From assembly GCA_030698575.1 (NCBI GenBank), contig JAUYMQ010000079.1:1-5585 (forward strand): DNA of 5,585 nt, given 5' to 3'. The number at the start of each line of letters is the position of its first letter. Position 1 is the first letter of the stretch. The notes beneath the pieces are model-generated. The model was given only the letters and a program-made list of their open reading frames with translations. It did no database searches and was not told the origin of the DNA. Of this stretch, positions 1 to 3,833 are shown in pieces. Source of the stretch: Deltaproteobacteria bacterium. GTDB taxonomy: Bacteria; JAUYMQ01. A program made the translations under genes and the position numbers.

Positions 1-307
1 GCTTCTTGCCCCCCGCCATCGTGAGGAGCTTCCGCAGATACCGGTAGGCGCGCCTGGCCCGTTTCCGCGCTTCATCGTCACCATTGATCGCCGCCTCGAT
101 CTCCGGGCGGAGTGCATCCATGGCCGCCAGGATCTCTCCCGCGCAGGGCAGATAGGCCTCGCGGGAAAGCCCGTCCTCCGTGTACTCGAGCCCCTCGCAG
201 GCGCTCTTGTACTTGACCTCCCCCCGGCCGCAGGCCGTGAGGGCAAGGAGGGCCATCGCAAGAAGTAGCCCAGGTATCGCGTACTCGAGATTCGAGAATC
301 TGAACAA
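1..307 (-). CDS. Small predicted lipoprotein, 3' end beyond the window (partial)
   Basis: The reading frame is open from TTG at 307 to the left edge, giving 102 codons with no stop, so the C-terminus is missing. The N-terminus is a textbook lipoprotein signal: a short charged start (MFRFSNLEYA), a hydrophobic core (LLLAMALLAL) and the lipobox L-T-A-C with Cys26 (codon 232..230) as the predicted lipidated residue. Gly27 follows, not Asp, so there is no classical inner-membrane retention signal; outer-membrane placement is an inference. The mature part is short and charged, has two further cysteines (in SAC and LPC contexts), and ends in a basic helical stretch rich in Arg and Lys. TTG is preferred as start because GGAG lies 7 bases upstream; ATG at 256..254 falls inside the hydrophobic core. 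I do not recognise a family and the function is unknown. It is divergent from the lipase gene. Confidence 0.72.
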   Translation of the reverse strand, partial: MFRFSNLEYAIPGLLLAMALLALTACGRGEVKYKSACEGLEYTEDGLSREAYLPCAGEILAAMDALRPEIEAAINGDDEARKRARRAYRYLRKLLTMAGGKK

Positions 308-314
308 GTCCCTG

Positions 315-318
315 CTCC
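315..318 (-). promoter_or_regulatory. Ribosome binding site deciding the TTG start of the lipoprotein
   Basis: Read on the minus strand, GGAG (318..315) sits 7 bases before TTG (307..305). No ATG or GTG start with comparable spacing precedes the hydrophobic signal core, so this site supports the TTG start. Confidence 0.55.
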
Positions 319-406
319 AGCGGCGGCGTTCGGGGGGTGGTGCACAGCCCCCATGCTCCCCCCCCGGCCCATCTCCGTCAAGCCCCTCGCTGCCGCCCGG
401 CGGGGG

Positions 407-434
407 AAAATAGCGGGGTGCCGCACCTCTTCAA
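407..434 (-). promoter_or_regulatory. Candidate sigma-70-type promoter for the lipoprotein
   Basis: On the minus strand TTGAAG (434..429) and TATTTT (412..407) are separated by 16 bases. Each box matches 4 of 6 consensus positions. Transcription would begin near 400 and give a leader of roughly 90 bases before TTG at 307. The match is weak and was found by eye; a chance match in one of the few A/T-containing patches is possible. Confidence 0.3.
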
Positions 435-447
435 GGCTCTCCCTTTA

Positions 448-477
448 TTGACTTTCGCCCCGGCCCCGTGGGATAAA
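448..477 (+). promoter_or_regulatory. Candidate sigma-70-type promoter for the lipase-acyltransferase operon
   Basis: TTGACT (448-453) matches 5 of 6 consensus -35 positions. GATAAA (472-477) matches 4 of 6 -10 positions, with an 18-base spacer. Transcription would start near 484 and leave a leader of about 125 bases before ATG 610. A start there would exclude the upstream in-frame ATG at 337, agreeing with the chosen lipase start. The -10 box lies in the central loop of the 458-488 inverted repeat. Confidence 0.4.
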
Positions 478-488
478 GAGGGCCGGGG
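458..488. repeat. Perfect 9-bp inverted repeat flanking the candidate -10 box; possible operator
   Basis: The arms CCCCGGCCC (458-466) and GGGCCGGGG (480-488) are perfect reverse complements around a 13-base centre containing GATAAA. The left arm lies between the -35 and -10 boxes and the right arm covers the expected transcription start. That is a usual position for a repressor operator. It lacks a T-run on either side and no transcript is expected to end here, so a terminator is unlikely. GC-rich DNA makes such arms more likely by chance. Confidence 0.4.
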
Positions 489-493
489 AAGTG

Positions 494-537
494 AGGGGCC
501 TGGGAGACGCGTTCATGCGGACAGCTTCAGGTCCCCT
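494..537 (+). repeat. Bulged inverted repeat in the predicted operon leader
   Basis: AGGGGCCTG (494-502) can pair with CAGGTCCCCT (528-537) as nine base pairs with one bulged T at 532 and a 25-base loop. It would lie about 10 bases into the predicted leader RNA and well upstream of the lipase ribosome binding site. No known riboswitch class is recognised. The large loop makes it a weak candidate. Confidence 0.22.
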
Positions 538-599
538 GGGGGCATCGAGCGTCGGGGACGTATATGCGTCGGCCGGCGTTTTTGGTTTCTTGAGAAATC

Positions 600-603
600 G
601 GAG
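600..603 (+). promoter_or_regulatory. Ribosome binding site deciding the lipase start
   Basis: GGAG at 600-603 is six bases upstream of ATG 610, an ideal spacing. It fixes the lipase start at 610 rather than at the upstream in-frame ATG at 337. Confidence 0.65.
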
Positions 604-609
604 CAGTCC

Positions 610-2448
610 ATGAGCGAGCCTCTCAGCCCCCCGCCGTCCATCGACGTCCGGAATTTTCTCCCCACTACCGAACTCTTCCGCAACCTCGATCCCGTGGCCG
701 TCGAGGAACTGGCCCGGGGTGTCGAGCGTGTCCACCTCGCGAGCGGGGAAACCCTCATTCATCAGGGCGAGAGGGGCGACTGCCTCTACGTCCTGGTGAA
801 TGGACGATTGAGGGTCGTGGTGGAGCACGCGGACGGATCGGAGACCACCGTGGGCGAGGTGGCCCGGGGGGAGGTCGTCGGGGAAATGGCGCTGCTCACC
901 GACGAGCCGCGCTCGGCCACCGTCAGGGCCATTCGCGACAGCGAGCTGGTAATGTTCTCGAAGGAGATGTTCGAGCGCGCGCTCGAGCATCACCCGCAAG
1001 CCATGATGCAGATTGCCCGTCAGATCATCGTCCGCCTGCACCGGACCATCAGGGCCGGCGCGGTCGCCAACACCGTCAATACGCTCACGGTCATACCGGC
1101 CGGAACGGGCGGGCCCATCGTGCAGTTCACCCAGCGACTCGCGGAATCCCTCGAGCGATTCGGGACGACGATCATACTCGATAGCGACAGGGTGGAAGAG
1201 CAACTGGGCAAGGGCGCGGCCGAAACACCGCAGTACGGCCCCGGCAACAACAAGGTGCTCTCCTGGCTCAATGAACAGGAGGCAAAATATGAGTTCGTGA
1301 TCTTCCAGGCCGACGCCACCGCCTCGAACTGGACCCGCCGCTGCCTCAGGCAGGCGGATCGCGTTCTCGCCGTCGCGCAGCCGGGCGGGGAACCGGCGCT
1401 CAACCGCATCGAGGAGGAGATCGAGCGCCACGGGCGCAAGCAGGCATTCGCCCGCACCGACCTGGTGTTTCTCCACGACGCGTCCACTGAACGACCCGCG
1501 GGAACGGAACCCTGGGTCGCCAGGCGTCATGCAACCACCGTCCATCATCTTCGCCTCGATCAGACCGCCGACTTCCAGAGGCTTGCGCGAATTCTCACGG
1601 GCCGGGCCGTCGGCATCGTGCTCGGAGGAGGCGGGGCGCGCGGTCTCTCCCACGTGGGTGTGCTGAAAGCCATTCTGGAACTCGGGATACCCATCGACGT
1701 GATCGGCGGCACCAGCATGGGCGCCATCATCGCCGGCCTTTACGCCATGGACCGCGACATTGAGCGCGCCTACGAGACCTGCAGGGAGGGTTTCGTGAAG
1801 GAAGGCTCGTTGCTCGATTTCACGTTTCCGGCCGTGGCGCTGACCTCGGGAACCAGGATCACAACCAAGCTCAAGCGTTTCTTCGGCGACACGCGCATCG
1901 AGGATTTGTGGCTGAACTACTATTGTGTCTCGAGCAACCTGACGCGAGCCGAGGTGGCGGTGCACCGGAGCGGACCGGCCTGGAAGCGTATCCGTGCAAG
2001 CATCTCGCTGCCCGGAGTCATGCCCCCGGTATTCGATGAGGGCAACCTGCTGGTGGACGGCGGCGTCATGAACAACCTGCCCGTCGATGTCATGCGCAAT
2101 CTCTGCGACGGGGGAACAGTGATTGCCCTGGATGTCAGCCCCAAGATCGATCTGACCCAGAAAGAGTCCTTCGGAGAGGGGCTCAGCGGCTGGAGGATCC
2201 TGCGCAAGCGCGTCAATCCGTTTGCGCAAACGCTCGATGTCCCGACCATCGCGAGCGTTCTCATGCGGACCACGTTGCTCGGGAGCGCGAGCTCACAGAA
2301 CATGATGGCCCGGCAGGCGGATATCTGCCTCTGCCCGCCCGTCGAAAAGTTCGGCCTGCTCGAATTCAAGTCATTCGACGAGATCGCCCAGATCGGCTAC
2401 GAATTCGCAATGAAGGAACTCGAAGGCTGGTACAAAGCCAGATGCTGA
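610..2448 (+). CDS. Cyclic-nucleotide-binding, patatin-like phospholipase (NTE/PNPLA6-like)
   Basis: A 612-aa protein predicted to hydrolyse acyl esters of phospholipids or lysophospholipids under control of a bound cyclic nucleotide. Residues about 15-135 form a CAP_ED-type cyclic-nucleotide domain. The phosphate-binding cassette is clear: G91-E92 and P100-R101-S102-A103-T104-V105, with Glu92 and Arg101 in the ligand-contacting positions; R-S-A resembles E. coli CRP. Residues about 155-335 form a Rossmann-like linker region. The patatin domain begins near 330 with the oxyanion loop GGGGARG (339-345), nucleophile elbow G-T-S-M-G with Ser369, and D-G-G with Asp483, so the catalytic dyad is intact. 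No membrane helix or signal peptide is evident, so it is probably cytoplasmic and peripheral at the membrane; animal NTE has an N-terminal anchor that is absent here. The start at 610 is set by GGAG six bases upstream. The stop overlaps the next gene's start. Family confidence is high; substrate and ligand are inferred. Confidence 0.93.
   Translation: MSEPLSPPPSIDVRNFLPTTELFRNLDPVAVEELARGVERVHLASGETLIHQGERGDCLYVLVNGRLRVVVEHADGSETTVGEVARGEVVGEMALLTDEPRSATVRAIRDSELVMFSKEMFERALEHHPQAMMQIARQIIVRLHRTIRAGAVANTVNTLTVIPAGTGGPIVQFTQRLAESLERFGTTIILDSDRVEEQLGKGAAETPQYGPGNNKVLSWLNEQEAKYEFVIFQADATASNWTRRCLRQADRVLAVAQPGGEPALNRIEEEIERHGRKQAFARTDLVFLHDASTERPAGTEPWVARRHATTVHHLRLDQTADFQRLARILTGRAVGIVLGGGGARGLSHVGVLKAILELGIPIDVIGGTSMGAIIAGLYAMDRDIERAYETCREGFVKEGSLLDFTFPAVALTSGTRITTKLKRFFGDTRIEDLWLNYYCVSSNLTRAEVAVHRSGPAWKRIRASISLPGVMPPVFDEGNLLVDGGVMNNLPVDVMRNLCDGGTVIALDVSPKIDLTQKESFGEGLSGWRILRKRVNPFAQTLDVPTIASVLMRTTLLGSASSQNMMARQADICLCPPVEKFGLLEFKSFDEIAQIGYEFAMKELEGWYKARC
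2442..2448 (+). other. Stop/start overlap coupling the lipase and acyltransferase
   Basis: ATGCTGA contains the acyltransferase ATG (2442-2444) and the lipase TGA (2446-2448). The nearest purine-rich run (AAGG, 2423-2426) is 15 bases away, too far for a normal ribosome binding site. Ribosomes ending the lipase probably restart on the acyltransferase, giving linked production of both enzymes. Confidence 0.75.
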
Positions 2449-3833
2449 GTTCAGTCCGGAAATTTCTCGAACGAATCGTCCGCTTTTTCTATCCCGTCAT
2501 CGCGGTCTCGGGCGCGCATCGCATCCCCTCCGCGGGCTCGGTGGTCGTCGTGTCGAATCATCCGAACGGGCTCATCGACCCCGTGACCATCGGTCTGGGC
2601 CTCGCCCGCCCCGTCGCCTTCCTCGCCAAGGGCACGCTTTTCGGCAATCCGGTCTCCCGCCTCCTGATGGACGCCTTCGGCGCGATTCCCGTTTACCGCG
2701 CCGTCGACGGCCAGGGAACCGGACGCAACCAGGAAACTTTCGCCATTTGCCGCAAGCGCCTCCTCGAAGGAGGATGGATCGCGATCTTTCCGGAGGGAAC
2801 CACGCACGATGATCCGGCGATGAAGCCCTTCAAGACCGGCGCCGCACGCATCGCGCTGGAGGCGCAGGCGGACGCCGGCGACGATCAGTCTGTGAAGATC
2901 CTTCCGGTCGGACTTCTCTACGAGGACAAGCACATCTTCCGATCGCGCCTGGCCCTGAGCGTGGGCGAGCCGATCGACGTGCGCGAGCAGGCGAGGGAAG
3001 CTCCGGCTGATCCGAAGGCGGCGGCGGAGCATTTCACGGCTGTCATCCACGAGGCGCTTGGCGCCGTCACCCTGGAGGCCGAGAACCGCGAGCTGTGGCG
3101 CGGCTTCATGGCGGTGGCCGCCTGGACGGACCGGGACGCCGACGAGGACCTCGCGCTGCGCGAGACACGCGCCCGCAGCCTGGCGCGGGCCTACCGGCAG
3201 CTCGTGACCGCCGATCCCTTGAGAGCCGGGGAAGTCGTGGATATCACCCGGCGCTTCGTGCGGATGCTCCAGTCAGTGGGAATCGACGATCCGCTACATC
3301 TGGAAGGATCGGATCGGCCGACACTCGCGGCGCTCGCGGGCTCTCTCTTTTCCCTCCTCATGATGGCGCCGGTTGCGCTGGTCGGCGCGGTCCTGAGCTG
3401 GATCCCCTACCGGCTCGTGAAGCCGCTGGCCCATCTGGCAGCCGGCGGCAAGGTGGAGCTGATCGGCACTTTCAAGGTCCTCATCGGGCTGGTCATCATG
3501 ACGATCACCTACGTAACAGAGGCTGTTCTCTTTGGAAGTTGGTTCGGCTGGCCCGTGGGGCTTGCAACCCTCGTCATCGCGCCCGCCACGGGTTTCATCG
3601 CCCTGCGGTTTCACGAGCGCCTGTCGCTGCGAAGAGAGGCGCTCCGGGCCTACTGGCTGCGATCGACGCGCGCGCGCGTCGCGGTGGAGATCCGGAAGCG
3701 CCGCCGGGAACTGGCGCGGCTGGTGGAAGTTGCGCTGAAGGAAGTTCTGCCGGAATCCGCCGGGTCTAGTGTCGAACCTGGCGCTAACGCGCAGACGGAG
3801 CCGGGCGGGAACGTCGGCGCCCCCATCCGATAA
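2442..3833 (+). CDS. PlsC-superfamily glycerolipid acyltransferase with C-terminal membrane helices
   Basis: A 463-aa enzyme predicted to transfer an acyl chain to glycerol-3-phosphate, lysophosphatidic acid or another lysophospholipid at the inner membrane. The catalytic block is N39-H40-P-N-G-L-I-D46-P: His and Asp are separated by five residues, not the four of classic PlsC. This matches the NHPN..(I/V)DP subgroup related to yeast Gat/Sct-type and Bacteroidetes enzymes. Block II is G80-A-I-P-V-Y-R86, and block III is F116-P-E-G-T with Glu118. Residues about 190-290 are charged and helical. Hydrophobic segments lie near 296-321, 345-366 and 371-388, followed by a strongly basic helix (about 389-436) and a low-complexity Gly/Pro tail. 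ATG 2442 lies in ATGCTGA, overlapping the lipase stop by 7 bases; no good Shine-Dalgarno is seen within 10 bases upstream, so translational coupling is likely. The last 50 bases overlap the convergent protease gene. Exact acceptor specificity is unknown. Confidence 0.9.
   Translation: MLSSVRKFLERIVRFFYPVIAVSGAHRIPSAGSVVVVSNHPNGLIDPVTIGLGLARPVAFLAKGTLFGNPVSRLLMDAFGAIPVYRAVDGQGTGRNQETFAICRKRLLEGGWIAIFPEGTTHDDPAMKPFKTGAARIALEAQADAGDDQSVKILPVGLLYEDKHIFRSRLALSVGEPIDVREQAREAPADPKAAAEHFTAVIHEALGAVTLEAENRELWRGFMAVAAWTDRDADEDLALRETRARSLARAYRQLVTADPLRAGEVVDITRRFVRMLQSVGIDDPLHLEGSDRPTLAALAGSLFSLLMMAPVALVGAVLSWIPYRLVKPLAHLAAGGKVELIGTFKVLIGLVIMTITYVTEAVLFGSWFGWPVGLATLVIAPATGFIALRFHERLSLRREALRAYWLRSTRARVAVEIRKRRRELARLVEVALKEVLPESAGSSVEPGANAQTEPGGNVGAPIR
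3784..3833. other. Tail-to-tail overlap of the acyltransferase and protease genes
   Basis: The acyltransferase ends at TAA 3831-3833 and the convergent protease ends at TAG (3786..3784), so 50 bases code on both strands. The overlap encodes the low-complexity Gly/Pro tail of the acyltransferase. On the other strand it encodes the end of the anchor helix plus the Arg-rich tail of the protease (residues 560-575 counted from Met at 5511). No hairpin-plus-T-run terminator is visible between the genes. Confidence 0.8.

Larger units (their letters stand above)
308..609. other. Divergent intergenic control region
   Basis: This 302-base stretch separates the start codons of the leftward lipoprotein and the rightward lipase. 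The lipase frame stays open back to an ATG at 337, but the translation of 337-609 is Pro/Arg/Gly-rich with no protein-like character, and base composition shifts to homopolymer runs (G6 at 332-337, C8 at 358-365). It is best read as non-coding. It holds a candidate promoter in each direction, a perfect inverted repeat at 458-488 and a bulged inverted repeat at 494-537, described separately. Confidence 0.7.

Noticed and set aside
458-488. Intrinsic terminator reading of the 9-bp inverted repeat
   Set aside because: No T-run follows either arm, and neither flanking gene is transcribed towards this site, so no transcript is expected to end here.
549-572. Direct repeat GCGTCGG (549-555 and 566-572) upstream of the lipase
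   Set aside because: Only seven bases in two copies within GC-rich DNA, with no fit to a promoter or known operator; likely chance.
337-609. In-frame N-terminal extension of the lipase from ATG 337 (91 extra residues)
   Set aside because: The translation is Pro/Arg/Gly-rich with no domain character, crosses the candidate promoter and inverted repeats, and has no ribosome binding site as good as GGAG at 600-603 before ATG 610.
445-2229. Long open frame antisense to the lipase (594 codons)
   Set aside because: It lies opposite a lipase with clear catalytic motifs. Long antisense frames are expected in GC-rich genes with G/C third positions, and its translation shows no recognisable motif.
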